Part shown: piece by piece, positions 29,816 to 40,638 of the stretch
How positions within the stretch are numbered: position 1 is the stretch's first letter
How the letters are laid out: each line of letters begins with the position of its first letter
Assembly: GCF_900090105.1 (NCBI RefSeq)
Contig: NZ_FMDM01000004.1
Location: 248,001 to 312,000 of the forward strand
DNA length: 64,000 bases
Direction of reading: 5' to 3'
Origin: Micromonospora humi
Lineage (GTDB): Bacteria > Actinomycetota > Actinomycetes > Mycobacteriales > Micromonosporaceae
The notes under the pieces: model-generated
Told to the model about the DNA's origin: nothing
Database searches by the model: none
What the model saw: only the letters and a program-made list of their open reading frames with translations
Program-made: the position numbers and the translations under genes

Positions 29816-30814
29816 TCAGTCTGCCCGTTCGTCACCGATCTCGGCATCCCCCTCTTCGGCGTCGAGCGCCTCCAACACGGCCTCCACCTCGCCGGCCCGC
29901 CGCCGGGCGGCGGTGACCGCCCGTTCCGCGCCCCGGCGGGCCAGCCGGGCCCGGCTCAGCTCCTGCTCGGCCACGGCCCGGCGACGCTCCAACTCGGCCA
30001 GCTCGGTCTCGATCCGGTCCAGCGTGGCGGCGCCGTCCCGCTCGGCCGTGTCCGCCCCGGCCAGTTCCCGCTCGGCCCGGTCCAGGTCCGCGCGCGCCCT
30101 CGCCATCTCGCGGGTGGCCGCGCGCCGCCGCTTCGCCCGTTCGGCCCGCGCCGCCCGCGCGTCGCGGGCCCGGCGCGCCTCGGCCCGCTCGGCCGCCACC
30201 CCGTCCGGTCCGCCGGACCCGACCGGCTCCGTCGGTCCGCCGGACCTCCCCGCCCCGCCCGGTGCGCCGGGCCTGCCGACCCGGTACGTCTCCTCGCCGC
30301 CGGTGACCAGGCGGAGCTGGGGGCGGGGCACCTCGCCGAACCCGGCGTAGTGGCTGGACCGCAGCAGCCGCCCGGTGCGTACCTGCTCGGCCACCTCGGT
30401 GTCGGAGAGCGCGGCGTTGAGCGTCGCCTCCACCTCGCCCAGCGGCAGCTTCCCGGCCGGCGGGGCGGCCGGCTCGGCGGCGGCCAGCCGGCGTACCTCG
30501 GCGACCAGTGCGCCCACCACGGCGCGGCGCTGGGCGGAGAGTTCCCGGAGTTCGCCGCCGCGCAGGTCGCGTTGCGCGGCGCGGAGCGACTCGGCGAGCC
30601 GGGTCAGGTCGGCGACCAGTTCGGGTCGCCGGATCGCGAGCAGGTTGACCAGCCAGGCCGCGACGGTGGGCCGCCGCAGCCGGCCGATCTCCCGGGCGGT
30701 ACGCGGATCGCCGGCCTCGCGTGCCTGCGCGACGGCGGCGTCCCGGGCCGCGACGAACCTCTCCGGCGGCGTGGCGTAGAGCCGCCGGACCACCTCGACG
30801 GGAACGTCAGGCAT
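29816..30814 (-). CDS. Coiled-coil protein, unknown function
   Basis: 332 aa. Residues 1-135 form a helical domain (RRPTVAAWLVNLLAIRRPEL is the most distinctive stretch), then a short Gly/Pro-rich linker (175-205). From 205 to 325 there is a long, highly charged Arg/Ala/Glu coiled coil. No enzyme motif. Related proteins occur in many actinomycetes without assigned function, as far as I recall. Its start overlaps the 3' end of the metallo-beta-lactamase gene by eight bases, so the two are co-transcribed and likely translationally coupled. Confidence 0.75.
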   Translation of the reverse strand: MPDVPVEVVRRLYATPPERFVAARDAAVAQAREAGDPRTAREIGRLRRPTVAAWLVNLLAIRRPELVADLTRLAESLRAAQRDLRGGELRELSAQRRAVVGALVAEVRRLAAAEPAAPPAGKLPLGEVEATLNAALSDTEVAEQVRTGRLLRSSHYAGFGEVPRPQLRLVTGGEETYRVGRPGAPGGAGRSGGPTEPVGSGGPDGVAAERAEARRARDARAARAERAKRRRAATREMARARADLDRAERELAGADTAERDGAATLDRIETELAELERRRAVAEQELSRARLARRGAERAVTAARRRAGEVEAVLEALDAEEGDAEIGDERAD

Positions 30815-31439
30815 CGATCCGGGTGCCCGGCTCCAGACGGCGGTAGTCGGTGTTGGACATCGCGGTGTACTGCCGGTCCAGCACCCCGAAGCCGTTGGCG
30901 TTGAGCAACCCGTCGTGCAGCGCGTACGCCCGACGCGGCGCGACCGCCCGGATGAAGTCGAGCACCTCGGAGAACTTCGACCAGGGCGCGTGGATCGGGG
31001 CGAACAGCGTGTCGACAGGGGCGTCGTCGGGGACGAACAGCGCGTCGCCCGGGTGGTAGACCGTGTCGTCGAGGAGGTAACCCAGGTTCGGGATCACCGG
31101 GAGATCCGGGTGGATCACGGCGTGCCGGCCCCCGTACGCCCGCACCGGCACCCCGGCGGCGGTGAACGACTCCCCCGGCGCGACCGCGACGAGCGCCTCG
31201 GCGGCGTCGCCGAGCACCTCGGCGAGCGAGGCCGGCCCGTGCACCGGCACCGGCCGCCGCTCCAGCGCGGCGGTCAGCGCCGGGACGTCCACGTGGTCCG
31301 GATGCTGGTGGGTGATCAGCACCGCGTCCGCCCCGTCCAGCGCCTCGGCCGATGCGCTGAAGACACCCGGGTCGACGACGAGCACTCCCCCGTCGTGCTC
31401 CACCCGGAGACAGGAGTGGGCGTACTTGGTGAGCTGCAT
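30807..31439 (-). CDS. Metallo-beta-lactamase-fold hydrolase (UlaG-like)
   Basis: 210 aa. The metal site is THQHPDHVD, with further ligands in the GGRHAVIHPDLP and PGDALFVPDD regions, consistent with the UlaG/YtnP-like lactonase branch. The N-terminal MQLTKYAHSCLRVEHDGG is typical of that branch. Small soluble enzyme; the substrate may be a lactone or a phosphodiester. ATG at 31439 follows AGGAGTCAC; the long open frame upstream is antisense to the DUF4349 gene. First of four same-strand genes ending with the acetyltransferase. Confidence 0.88.
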   Translation of the reverse strand: MQLTKYAHSCLRVEHDGGVLVVDPGVFSASAEALDGADAVLITHQHPDHVDVPALTAALERRPVPVHGPASLAEVLGDAAEALVAVAPGESFTAAGVPVRAYGGRHAVIHPDLPVIPNLGYLLDDTVYHPGDALFVPDDAPVDTLFAPIHAPWSKFSEVLDFIRAVAPRRAYALHDGLLNANGFGVLDRQYTAMSNTDYRRLEPGTRIDA

Positions 31440-31562
31440 CGTGACTCCTCGAATATCGAATCGTGACGTCCTCAGCGCAGTCTGCCGGAACCGGCGCGAC
31501 AACGCGTCGCGTCCGAGGTATCGGCCCCGGCTTGCGGGGCCGTCGACGATCGGAGCGGGGAG

Positions 31563-32531
31563 ATGGGCGGACGACGACTCCGGGGCACGGCCCTGGCAGC
31601 GGTGGGACTCGCCGCGGTGCTGGCCGTGGGGGCCTGTAGCGCGGGCGGGGACAGTGGTGGAAACGACGCGGCGGCGCCGGCCGCCGAGGGCGGCAAGGAC
31701 GCCGGCGCGGCGCGGGACCAGGACCAGGCGGCGCCCGGCGGGACCGGTGGCGCCGACCTGCGGGTGGACCAGCGGTCCATCATCTACACCGGGACGATGC
31801 AGGTCCGGGTGGACGACGTGGACACCGCGGCGCGGGAGGCGACCGCGGCGGTCACCGCGGCCGGCGGCTTCGTCGGCGGGGATCGGCGGTCGAGCCAGTC
31901 GGCCGACGCCCGGGCGGTGCTGACCCTGCGGGTGCCGGCGGAGAAGTTCGCGGGCGTGATCGACCAGTTGGCGGGCTACGGCAAGCAGGAGCGCCGGGAG
32001 ATCCGCACCGAGGACGTCACCGAGCAGGTGGTCGACCTGGACGCCCGGATCGCCACCCAGCGGGCCCGGGTGGAGAGCGCCCGCAAGCTGCTCGCCCAGG
32101 CCAGCTCCGTGGACCAGTTGGTCACGCTGGAGAACGAGGTGGGCACCCGGCAGGCGGACCTGGCCGCGCTGGAGGCGCGCAAGCGCCGGCTGGCCGACCT
32201 GACCGCGCTCTCCACCATCACCGTGACGTTCCTGGGCCGGGACGCCAGCACCGCCGAGGAGGGTGCCGACCTCGGCTTCCTCAGTGGTCTCGGTGGCGGC
32301 TGGGCCGTCTTCCTCACCTCGGTGCGCGTGCTGCTCACCGTGCTCGGCGCGCTGCTGCCGTTCGCGGTGGTGATCGGCGTACCGCTGTGGCTGCTGCTGC
32401 GGTGGCGACGCCGGCGGCCCCGGCGGACCCCGCCGCCGGCCGGACCGAACCCGCCGGGGCCGCCGTTCGGGCCGCCCGGCGGTCCGGTCAGCGCGCCGCC
32501 GCCAGTGCCCGCAGCGCGGTCTGGACCATGA
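31563..32531 (+). CDS. DUF4349 lipoprotein
   Basis: 322 aa. Lipoprotein signal with lipobox AVGAC (lipidated Cys about residue 25), then a low-complexity Ala/Gly/Asp linker. The DUF4349 domain follows (about 70-235: YTGTMQVRVDDVDTA, VPAEKFAGVIDQL, then a coiled coil DLDARIATQRARVESARKLL). A membrane helix at about 256-280 and a Pro-rich cytoplasmic tail end the protein. The family's role is unknown; anchored-coiled-coil topology suggests an envelope sensor or scaffold. Its last 44 bases overlap the 3' end of the convergent M20 gene. Confidence 0.88.
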   Translation: MGGRRLRGTALAAVGLAAVLAVGACSAGGDSGGNDAAAPAAEGGKDAGAARDQDQAAPGGTGGADLRVDQRSIIYTGTMQVRVDDVDTAAREATAAVTAAGGFVGGDRRSSQSADARAVLTLRVPAEKFAGVIDQLAGYGKQERREIRTEDVTEQVVDLDARIATQRARVESARKLLAQASSVDQLVTLENEVGTRQADLAALEARKRRLADLTALSTITVTFLGRDASTAEEGADLGFLSGLGGGWAVFLTSVRVLLTVLGALLPFAVVIGVPLWLLLRWRRRRPRRTPPPAGPNPPGPPFGPPGGPVSAPPPVPAARSGP

Positions 32532-33747
32532 GGCGTACGCCCGTCTCGATGGCGCGCTCGTCCACGTCGAAGGAGGCCCGGTGCAGGTCCACGTTGGGAC
32601 CGTTCCGGCCGACGCCGAGGCGGGCGAGCGCGCCGGGCACGTGCTCCAGATACCAGGAGAAGTCCTCGCCGCCCATGCTCTGCGGCGTCTCGGCGATGCC
32701 CTCCGGGCCGAGTGCCGACGCGGTGGCCGCGGTGAACACACCGATCGCCCCGGCGTCGTTGGTCACCGGCGGGCGGCCACGCAGGTATTCCAGGTCCACC
32801 GTGGCACCGGTGGGGGCGAGCACGTCCCGTACCACCTGAGCCACGATCTTGGGCGCCTGGTCCCACGTCTCCCGGTCCATCACCCGGAGCGTGCCGGCCG
32901 CGGACGCCTCGGAGGGGATGACGTTGTAGCGGGTGCCGGCCGACGCGTGGCCGAAGACCAGCAGCAGTCCGCTGTTGGCCGGTACCCGGCGACTGATCAG
33001 CGTGGGCACCTCGGTGACCAGCCGGCCGAGCGCGTCGACCAGGTCGACGGTCAGGTGCGGGCGGGCGGTGTGCCCGCCCGGCCCGGTGAGCCGGACGGTG
33101 ACGTTGTCCGCCGCGGCGGTGATCGGGCCGACCCGCAGGCCGACCTTGCCCACCGGCAGGTTCGGGTCGCAGTGCAGCGCGAAGATCTGCACCACGTCGT
33201 CCAGGCCGCCGGCCTCGATCACTTCGAGTGAGCCGCAGGGCAGGATCTCCTCGGCCGGCTGGAAGATCAGCCGGACCCGGCCGTCCAACTGCCCGAGGTC
33301 GGCGAGCTGGGCGAGCAGCATGCCGACGCCCAGCATCACCGCGGTGTGCACGTCGTGGCCGCAGGCGTGGCAGACGCCGTCCACCGTCGAGCGGTAGGGC
33401 ACGTCCTTCGGGTCGCTCAGCGGCAGCGCGTCGATGTCGGCGCGGAGCGCGACCACCGGTCCGTCGGGGCGGCCGTCGATGTCGCAGATGACGCCGTTGC
33501 CCTTCGGCAGCAGGCGCGGCTTCAGCCCGGCGAGCGACAGCTCGCGGTGCACCAGGGCCGCCGTCTCGAACTCCTCGCCCGACAGTTCCGGGTGGGAATG
33601 GATGTGACGGCGGGTCGCGATGAGGCCGGGCACCCGCAGCGCGAGCAGATGGTCGAGCTCGAAGGGCAGGGGCTGGGAACCGGTCGGCGACTCGGGCCGG
33701 GACGACGCCAGCGGGCCGCCCGAAGGCAGCGTCAACGCACTCGTCAC
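32488..33747 (-). CDS. M20-family amidohydrolase
   Basis: About 419 aa, zinc aminoacylase/carboxypeptidase of the M20D group. Metal and catalytic motifs: RRHIHSHPELSGEE, CHACGHDVHTA, FQPAEEILPCGSLEVI, and QSMGGEDFSWYL at the C-terminus. It would hydrolyse N-acyl amino acids or similar amides. I chose GTG at 33747 (VTSALTLPSGG); the frame stays open up to an ATG at 33933 that has a strong AGGAGGTG site. The 62 extra codons have low third-position GC and contain a 12-bp inverted repeat, so they look like leader, not protein. The gene overlaps the convergent DUF4349 gene. Confidence 0.88.
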   Translation of the reverse strand: MTSALTLPSGGPLASSRPESPTGSQPLPFELDHLLALRVPGLIATRRHIHSHPELSGEEFETAALVHRELSLAGLKPRLLPKGNGVICDIDGRPDGPVVALRADIDALPLSDPKDVPYRSTVDGVCHACGHDVHTAVMLGVGMLLAQLADLGQLDGRVRLIFQPAEEILPCGSLEVIEAGGLDDVVQIFALHCDPNLPVGKVGLRVGPITAAADNVTVRLTGPGGHTARPHLTVDLVDALGRLVTEVPTLISRRVPANSGLLLVFGHASAGTRYNVIPSEASAAGTLRVMDRETWDQAPKIVAQVVRDVLAPTGATVDLEYLRGRPPVTNDAGAIGVFTAATASALGPEGIAETPQSMGGEDFSWYLEHVPGALARLGVGRNGPNVDLHRASFDVDERAIETGVRLMVQTALRALAAAR

Positions 33748-34173
33748 GTCGAATTCTCGATCACTAGAGAAGGAAGGATCATCGGGTAGAACAGCAGACA
33801 GCCTAGACCCCCGGCGGTGACGCTGCGCAACATCTTTCCCGTAGCGGTCGGACCGCGCAGCGTCACGAATGCCCTGGTGGGAGTGCTCGAATATCTGCGG
33901 GACAGCAGGTAGATCGTGGTCGGACGCCGTCATCTGCCCCCCACCTCCTACAACGCGTAACCGATTCATCGGTCACCAAATAGTGAGTCGTCGTTCCGAA
34001 TTGTCGCATTAGTCGCGGCAATTAACTGCCGCTCCGACAATTGCCCGACAACATTCGGCTGCCGGGCGACTCCCGACGGTGACATGACCGCCCGGCGATC
34101 GCCCGCACAGGCTGTCCGTCCCGTTCACCCGATCGGGTTACCCGTATTCCGAAATCGCACACCCGGACGCGAC
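33748..34173. promoter_or_regulatory. Palindrome-rich leader/intergenic region of M20 gene
   Basis: About 430 bases without a recognised gene, less GC-rich than its surroundings. Three inverted repeats: perfect 12-base arms 33817-33828 / 33855-33866 with an inner GCGGTC-C-GACCGC; 33960-33973 (ACCGAT-TC-ATCGGT); and nested arms 33999-34006 / 34035-34042 enclosing 34015-34020 / 34027-34032. On the minus strand a strong AGGAGGTG lies before an ATG at 33933, in frame with the M20 gene. Could be a structured RNA leader, operators, or a degraded N-terminal coding part. I match it to no known riboswitch. Confidence 0.5.
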
Positions 34174-34218
34174 GCGGCCCACGCCGGCACACCCGGCGGG
34201 TGTGCCGGCGTGGGCCGC
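34174..34218. terminator. Long terminator palindrome after acyl-CoA mutase gene
   Basis: Perfect 22-base arms 34174-34195 and 34197-34218, eleven bases beyond the mutase stop at 34230. One of the strongest hairpins in the window. Confidence 0.85.
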
Positions 34219-34229
34219 CGACGTACGCG

Positions 34230-35813
<1,584 letters not shown>

Positions 35814-35979
35814 TACCGGATGGTAGGACGCGGTCGCCACCAGGCGGGTGAGGGATACCGCACACCGGGAAGCGGGCGACCGACCGGAGGTGAGTAGCTG
35901 CCCACGTACCGTCGAGTAGGTAAACGCCCGTCGCGTCGGGTTTCGCATCGGGCGTCGGAACCAGCAAGATAGAGGGGTT

Positions 35980-36021
35980 GTGTCCCAGCCCCCTCGATAT
36001 CCCCCGGTGGCTTTTCTGTGA
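35980..36021 (+). CDS. Possible 13-codon upstream ORF of Ser/Thr kinase
   Basis: GTG-initiated frame encoding [13 protein letters not shown], preceded by AGAGGGGTT. Its TGA overlaps the GTG of the kinase (GTGA at 36018-36021), the same overlap used by coupled gene pairs in this window. It could couple translation of the kinase. Alternatively it is chance. The peptide resembles the Pro-rich N-termini common in actinobacterial kinases, so an ancient frameshift is a third option. Confidence 0.35.
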   Translation: MSQPPRYPPVAFL

Positions 36022-38039
36022 CTCAGATTCCGACGTGGAGCGGTGGACCGGCCAGTCCCCCCACTGGACGCGCGGCGCCCGGCACCACCATCGGTGGTCG
36101 CTACTCGTTGCGCTCCCCGGTGGGCAACGGTGGCATGGGCACGGTCTGGCGGGCCACAGACACCCTGCTGCGCCGCGACGTGGCGGTCAAGGAGGTCGTC
36201 CTCCCGCCGGGGCTCGCCCCCAGCGACCGCGACGCGCTCTACGAACGCACGCTGCGCGAGGCCCGCGCCGCCGCCGCGATCCAGCACCCGGCCGTGGTCC
36301 AGGTCTACGACGTGGTCACCGAGGGTGGCCGGCCGTGGATCGTGATGGAACTGCTGGACGCCCGCAGCCTGGCCGACATGGTGATCGAGGACGGGCCGGT
36401 CGCGCCCCGCGCGGTCGCCAAGATCGGCATCGCCCTGCTCGGCGCGCTGGAGGTGGCCCACGCCCTCAGCGTGCTGCACCGCGACGTCAAGCCGGCGAAC
36501 GTGCTGATCTGCACCGACGGCCGCTGCGTGCTGACCGACTTCGGCGTCGCCCGGATGCCCACCGACGTGCAGCTCACCACGCCCGGCATGGTGCTCGGCT
36601 CGCCGCACTTCATCTCCCCCGAGCGTGCCATGGGCCAGGAGTTCGGCCCGCCCAGTGACCTGTTCTCGCTCGGTGTGACGCTCTACACCGCGGTCGAGGG
36701 CCGGCCCCCGTTCGACAAGGGCGACCCGATCGAGACCATGCACGCCGTGGTCGAGGACCCGCCCGCCACCCCGCAGCGCAGCGGCCCGCTCACCGGCGTG
36801 CTGATGGGCCTGCTGGAGAAGGACCCGGCCCGCCGGCTCGACGTGCACCGCGCGAGGGCCATGCTGCGCGAGCTGCTGGCCGGCCCGCTGACCAGCACCG
36901 CCACCGCGGTCAACTCGGTCACCGACCCGTACGCCGTGGTGCCGGTGCCGCGCCCGACCACGCCGCCGGCCGTCGCCGCGGAGCCCAAGCCGGGCGGCCA
37001 GATCGGCGGCCGGGCGATGATCGGCCCGAGCGAGTCGCTGACCGACCGGCTCGCCGCGCTGCGCCGCGGTGAGCGCCCCGGCGCGAAGCCCGCGGCGGGC
37101 GCCGCGGCGCTCGACGAGACGAGCGCCGACGCGCTGGCCGGGCCGCTGCACACGCCCACCGGCGCGATGTCCGGGCCGGACGCGCCCGAGGCCACCCCGC
37201 GCATCTCGTCGGACGCCACGGTCCGCTTCGGCCGGGGCGCCGGCTCCGACGCCACGCAGCGCGTGCCCACCGGCCCGCCGGCGACCTACGGCGGTGCCGC
37301 CGACGCCACCCAACCGGTGTACGGCGGCAACCAGTGGTCGGTGCCCGGCACCGGGCAGCCGTGGACCACCCCGGCCACCGCGCCGGCGCAGAGCGGCGGC
37401 GCGGTCGGCACCGCGAAGGGTCTCGTCGGACGGGTCAAGGCGTGGCCCCGCAAGGTGCAGCTCGCCGCCGCCGGCGGACTGGCCGTGGTGCTGCTGGTGA
37501 GCGTGATCGCGCTGACCAGCGGCGGCGACGACGCTCCCCCGCCGATCGTGGGCACGCTGCCGTCCAACTCGGCCGCCGCCCCGCCGGTGGATATGCAGGA
37601 GCAGTCCGTCAAGGGCGTGACCATCCAGGTGCCGAAGGGTTGGCAGCGGCAGACCGGCGGCCTCTTCGTCGACTACGTCGACCCGGAGGACGAGGGTCGC
37701 AAGGTGCGGGTCATCGCGGAGAAGTGGGGCGGCACCTCGATCAGCTGGGCCGAGTTCGCCTCGCGGAACCTGAAGAGCAAGACCGCCAACAGCAAGACCT
37801 GCCCCGCGCCCTACACCGAGTTGTCGGTCTCCGAGCAGCCGCTCGCCGGCCAGACCGGGGGCCAGCTCGAATACACCTGCGGCGAGGGGGACGGCATGCG
37901 GCACGGCATCTGGCGGGGGCTGGTGAAGGACGGCAAGGTCTACTCGTTCTACCTCTCCTCCACCGACGCGCGCTTCGCCGAGAGCAAGCCGATCTTCGAC
38001 GCGATGGTCGGTTCGTTCCAGCTCACAGGGGCCAACTGA
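36018..38039 (+). CDS. Membrane Ser/Thr protein kinase
   Basis: 673 aa PknB-like receptor kinase. Kinase domain about 28-290: glycine loop GNGGMG 36-41, Lys58 (VAVKEV), HRDVKPAN with catalytic Asp156, LTDFGVA, and GSPHFISPE in the activation segment. An Ala/Pro/Thr-rich juxtamembrane linker (290-470) has many Thr suited to autophosphorylation. One helix (about 482-502) follows, then an extracytoplasmic domain of 165 residues with two Cys (KTCPAPY, EYTCGEG) that may form a disulfide. No PASTA repeats. GTG at 36018. Close relative in layout of the kinase at the window's left edge. Confidence 0.93.
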   Translation: MTQIPTWSGGPASPPTGRAAPGTTIGGRYSLRSPVGNGGMGTVWRATDTLLRRDVAVKEVVLPPGLAPSDRDALYERTLREARAAAAIQHPAVVQVYDVVTEGGRPWIVMELLDARSLADMVIEDGPVAPRAVAKIGIALLGALEVAHALSVLHRDVKPANVLICTDGRCVLTDFGVARMPTDVQLTTPGMVLGSPHFISPERAMGQEFGPPSDLFSLGVTLYTAVEGRPPFDKGDPIETMHAVVEDPPATPQRSGPLTGVLMGLLEKDPARRLDVHRARAMLRELLAGPLTSTATAVNSVTDPYAVVPVPRPTTPPAVAAEPKPGGQIGGRAMIGPSESLTDRLAALRRGERPGAKPAAGAAALDETSADALAGPLHTPTGAMSGPDAPEATPRISSDATVRFGRGAGSDATQRVPTGPPATYGGAADATQPVYGGNQWSVPGTGQPWTTPATAPAQSGGAVGTAKGLVGRVKAWPRKVQLAAAGGLAVVLLVSVIALTSGGDDAPPPIVGTLPSNSAAAPPVDMQEQSVKGVTIQVPKGWQRQTGGLFVDYVDPEDEGRKVRVIAEKWGGTSISWAEFASRNLKSKTANSKTCPAPYTELSVSEQPLAGQTGGQLEYTCGEGDGMRHGIWRGLVKDGKVYSFYLSSTDARFAESKPIFDAMVGSFQLTGAN

Positions 38040-38088
38040 GTCGAGGCCGACGGCCGGTGGTGATCCGCCGCCGTGCTTTCATGAGGCA

Positions 38089-39753
38089 ATGGCGGCGGAT
38101 ACCACTGACCTTGACGACCTTCGTGCGCGAGCCGAGCGCTGGCTCGCCGACGACCCCGACCCGGCCGACCGGGCCGAGCTGCGCGCCGTCCTCGACGGGC
38201 TGCCCGGCACGGCCGCCGACCTGGCCGACCGGTTCGCCGGCCCGCTGACCTTCGGCACCGCCGGGCTGCGTGGCCCACTGCGCGCCGGCCCCAACGGGAT
38301 GAACCTCGCCGTGGTCACCCGGGCCGCCGCCGGGCTGGTCGGCTGGCTCGCCGCCCAGGGCGGCGAGGGTCCGCTGGTGATCGGGTACGACGCCCGGCGC
38401 GGCTCGCGCGCCTTCGCCGAGCGCACCGCCCAGGTGGCCACCGGCACCGGCCGGCCGGCGCTGCTGCTGCCCCGCCCGCTGCCCACGCCGGTCCTGGCGT
38501 TCGCGGTGCGGCAGCTCGGCGCGGTCGCCGGGGTGATGGTCACCGCCAGCCACAACCCGCCGCAGGACAACGGCTACAAGGTCTACCTGGGCGCGCAGCT
38601 CGGCGGTGAACTGGGTGCCGGGGCGCAGATCGTGCCGCCGGCCGACGCCGGCATCGAGGCCGCCATCCGGGCGGTCGGCGCGCTCGCGGAGGTGCCGCTC
38701 GGCCCGGCCGGCCAGCTGCTCGGCGACGACCTGGTCGCCGCGTACGTGGACCGGGCCGCCGCGGTGGTGGACCCGGCCGGGCCGCGCGACCTGAAGGTGG
38801 CGTACACGCCGCTGCACGGGGTGGGAGCCGCGGCGCTGACCGCCGCGTTCGCCCGGGCCGGGTTCGGGGTGCCCGGCGTGGTGCCCGAACAGGCCGAACC
38901 GGACCCGGCGTTCCCGACCGTCAGCTTCCCCAACCCCGAGGAGCCCGGCGCGGTGGACCTGCTGGTCGCGCTCGCCGACCGCATCGGCGCGGACCTCGCC
39001 GTCGCCAACGACCCGGACGCGGACCGCTGCGCGGTGGCGGTACGCGACGGCGGGTCCTGGCGGATGCTGCGCGGCGACGAGGTGGGCGCGCTGCTCGCCG
39101 ACCACCTGATGCGGCGCGGGGTGACCGGCCTGTACGCCACCACCATCGTCTCGTCCACGCTGCTGCGGGCCATGACGGAGGCGCGTGGGCTGCCCTACGA
39201 CGAGACGCTGACCGGCTTCAAGTGGATCGTCCGGGCCGGCGGTGGCCGGGAGCCGCTGGTCTTCGGCTACGAGGAGGCGCTGGGCTACTGCGTCGCGCCG
39301 GGCCACGTCCGGGACAAGGACGGCATCACCGCCGCGCTGGCCGTCGCCGAGTTGGCCGCCGGGCTCAAGGCCGAGGGCCGGACCCTCACCGACCGGCTGG
39401 ACGAGCTGGCCGCCGAGTTCGGCGTGCACCACACCGACCAGCTCTCGGTGCGGGTGGCGGACCTGCGGGTGATCACCGACTCGATGGCGCGGATCCGGGC
39501 GGCCACCCCGACCACCCTGCTGGGGCATCCGGTCACCGAGGCGTCCGACCTGCTCCCCGACGCGGACGTGGTGATCCTGCGCACCGACACCGCCCGGGTG
39601 GTGATCCGGCCGTCGGGCACCGAGCCGAAGCTCAAGGCGTACCTGGAGGTGGTGGAGCCGGTCACGGGCGGCGACGTCGCCGCGTCCCGGCGCCGGGCCC
39701 GCGCGGCGGTCACCGAACTGCGCACCGAGATCGCCGCCGCCCTCGGCCTCTGA
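38089..39753 (+). CDS. Phosphoglucomutase/phosphomannomutase
   Basis: 554 aa alpha-D-phosphohexomutase. Phosphoserine loop MVTASHNPPQDNGYKVY, metal loop NDPDADRCAV, sugar-binding loop GYEEALGYCV, and phosphate loop RPSGTEPKLKAYLE: all four active-site loops are intact. It interconverts hexose-1- and -6-phosphates, or may act on pentose phosphates next to nucleoside catabolism (upp, deoC follow within 2 kb). ATG at 38089. Its TGA stop directly abuts the palindromic repeat at 39754. Confidence 0.93.
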   Translation: MAADTTDLDDLRARAERWLADDPDPADRAELRAVLDGLPGTAADLADRFAGPLTFGTAGLRGPLRAGPNGMNLAVVTRAAAGLVGWLAAQGGEGPLVIGYDARRGSRAFAERTAQVATGTGRPALLLPRPLPTPVLAFAVRQLGAVAGVMVTASHNPPQDNGYKVYLGAQLGGELGAGAQIVPPADAGIEAAIRAVGALAEVPLGPAGQLLGDDLVAAYVDRAAAVVDPAGPRDLKVAYTPLHGVGAAALTAAFARAGFGVPGVVPEQAEPDPAFPTVSFPNPEEPGAVDLLVALADRIGADLAVANDPDADRCAVAVRDGGSWRMLRGDEVGALLADHLMRRGVTGLYATTIVSSTLLRAMTEARGLPYDETLTGFKWIVRAGGGREPLVFGYEEALGYCVAPGHVRDKDGITAALAVAELAAGLKAEGRTLTDRLDELAAEFGVHHTDQLSVRVADLRVITDSMARIRAATPTTLLGHPVTEASDLLPDADVVILRTDTARVVIRPSGTEPKLKAYLEVVEPVTGGDVAASRRRARAAVTELRTEIAAALGL

Positions 39754-39844
39754 GGTGTAAGCAGGGGGCCCCGCTTAACACCTGAGTGTTAGGCGGGGCC
39801 CCTTCCTCTACCAAAAACGTTAACCGGGGCCCCCGCCTTACACC
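39754..39844 (+). repeat. Palindromic repeat element, composite copy 4
   Basis: A 29-base half element (GGTGTAAGCAGGGGGCCCC then GCTTAACACC, 39754-39782) followed by a full element at 39786-39844 (GTGTTAGGCGGGGCCCC, core CCTCTACCAAAAACGTTAA, GGGGCCCC, CCTTACACC). It exactly fills the space between two convergent genes: it begins right after the phosphohexomutase TGA and supplies the TAA stop (39838-39840) of the GPP34 gene. Confidence 0.88.
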
Positions 39845-40518
39845 GGGCGCTTGCCGAGGGCGGCGTCCACCGCCTGGGCGAGGGCGGCGATGACCAGGCT
39901 CACCGAGGGGCGCACCACGCTGTCGTCCAGGCTCACCGTGCCGGAGAAGCCGGCGCCGGTGGCGATCTCCTCCAGGCGTGCGCCGGCCTCGTCGGCGGCG
40001 GCGCCGGTGAGCCCGAGCGCCGGTTCCATCCGCAGCACCGCGACCAGCGTGGCCAGCGCGGCGGTCCGCTCGTCCGGGAGTTGGCCGCTGGTCAGCGCCT
40101 CGGCCAGCCGCCGCCGGATGTCCGCCTCGTACGAGGCGTCCGCGACCGGGTAGCGGTGCACGTGGATGAAGCCCAGCTCGGTCTCGTCGACGTCGCGGAC
40201 CACGCCCCGGCCGCAGAGGTCGCCGAGGATCTTGTCGCGCAGCCCGTGCCGCAGCCGCTGCACCCAGGACGACGGCGTGTGCGGGGTGTCCGCGGCGATC
40301 TTGGCGAGGACCGCGTCCGCGATCGGCTCGCCGGTCGGCGCCGGGTCGACCACCGCGAGGTTGCCGTCGGCGTACGCGACCCGGCCGGCCAGGGCCAGCT
40401 CCACCAGCACCGCGGCGGCCATGCCCAGGTCGAGGCTGATCCGCGGCATCGCGGCCTTGCCGGTTTCGTCGTCATACGCGAGGAGGAGCAGCTCCTCGGC
40501 GAGCGCAACACCAGTCAT
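39838..40518 (-). CDS. GPP34/GOLPH3-like phosphoprotein
   Basis: 226 aa, all-helical GPP34 (GOLPH3/Vps74) family. ALAEELLLLAYDDETGKA is the family's opening motif, followed by DLGMAAAVLVELALAGRV and LRDKILGDLCGRGVV. Eukaryotic members bind PI4P at Golgi membranes; bacterial ones are common in actinomycetes and have no settled role, though peripheral membrane binding is plausible from the basic and hydrophobic surface residues. ATG at 40518 (minus strand). Stop codon is provided by the repeat element. Confidence 0.88.
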   Translation of the reverse strand: MTGVALAEELLLLAYDDETGKAAMPRISLDLGMAAAVLVELALAGRVAYADGNLAVVDPAPTGEPIADAVLAKIAADTPHTPSSWVQRLRHGLRDKILGDLCGRGVVRDVDETELGFIHVHRYPVADASYEADIRRRLAEALTSGQLPDERTAALATLVAVLRMEPALGLTGAAADEAGARLEEIATGAGFSGTVSLDDSVVRPSVSLVIAALAQAVDAALGKRPV

Positions 40519-40597
40519 GGCCCGGAACGCTAGCGCCTCCCCGCACCCCCGCGCATCGACTCGCCGAGGTCACCCGCCCCGCCGCCCGGATCACGAG

Positions 40598-40630
40598 CAA
40601 AGGGCCCGTCCGGGCGGATCGGGCCCTTTG
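40598..40630. terminator. Intrinsic terminator after upp
   Basis: Perfect 11-base arms CAAAGGGCCCG (40598-40608) and CGGGCCCTTTG (40620-40630), nine bases beyond the upp stop. Confidence 0.85.
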
Positions 40631-40638
40631 CCGGGGTC

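Noticed and set aside
26002..29916. A 1304-codon open frame on the plus strand
   Set aside because: It runs antisense to lpdA, the acetyltransferase and neighbours and crosses the cyclotransferase gene; its composition (His/Arg/Gly/Asp-rich) is the usual antisense shadow of high-GC genes.
35814..37904. N-terminal extension of the acyl-CoA mutase to over 1200 residues
   Set aside because: The extension is antisense to the Ser/Thr kinase gene; the family N-terminus begins at the ATG at 35813.
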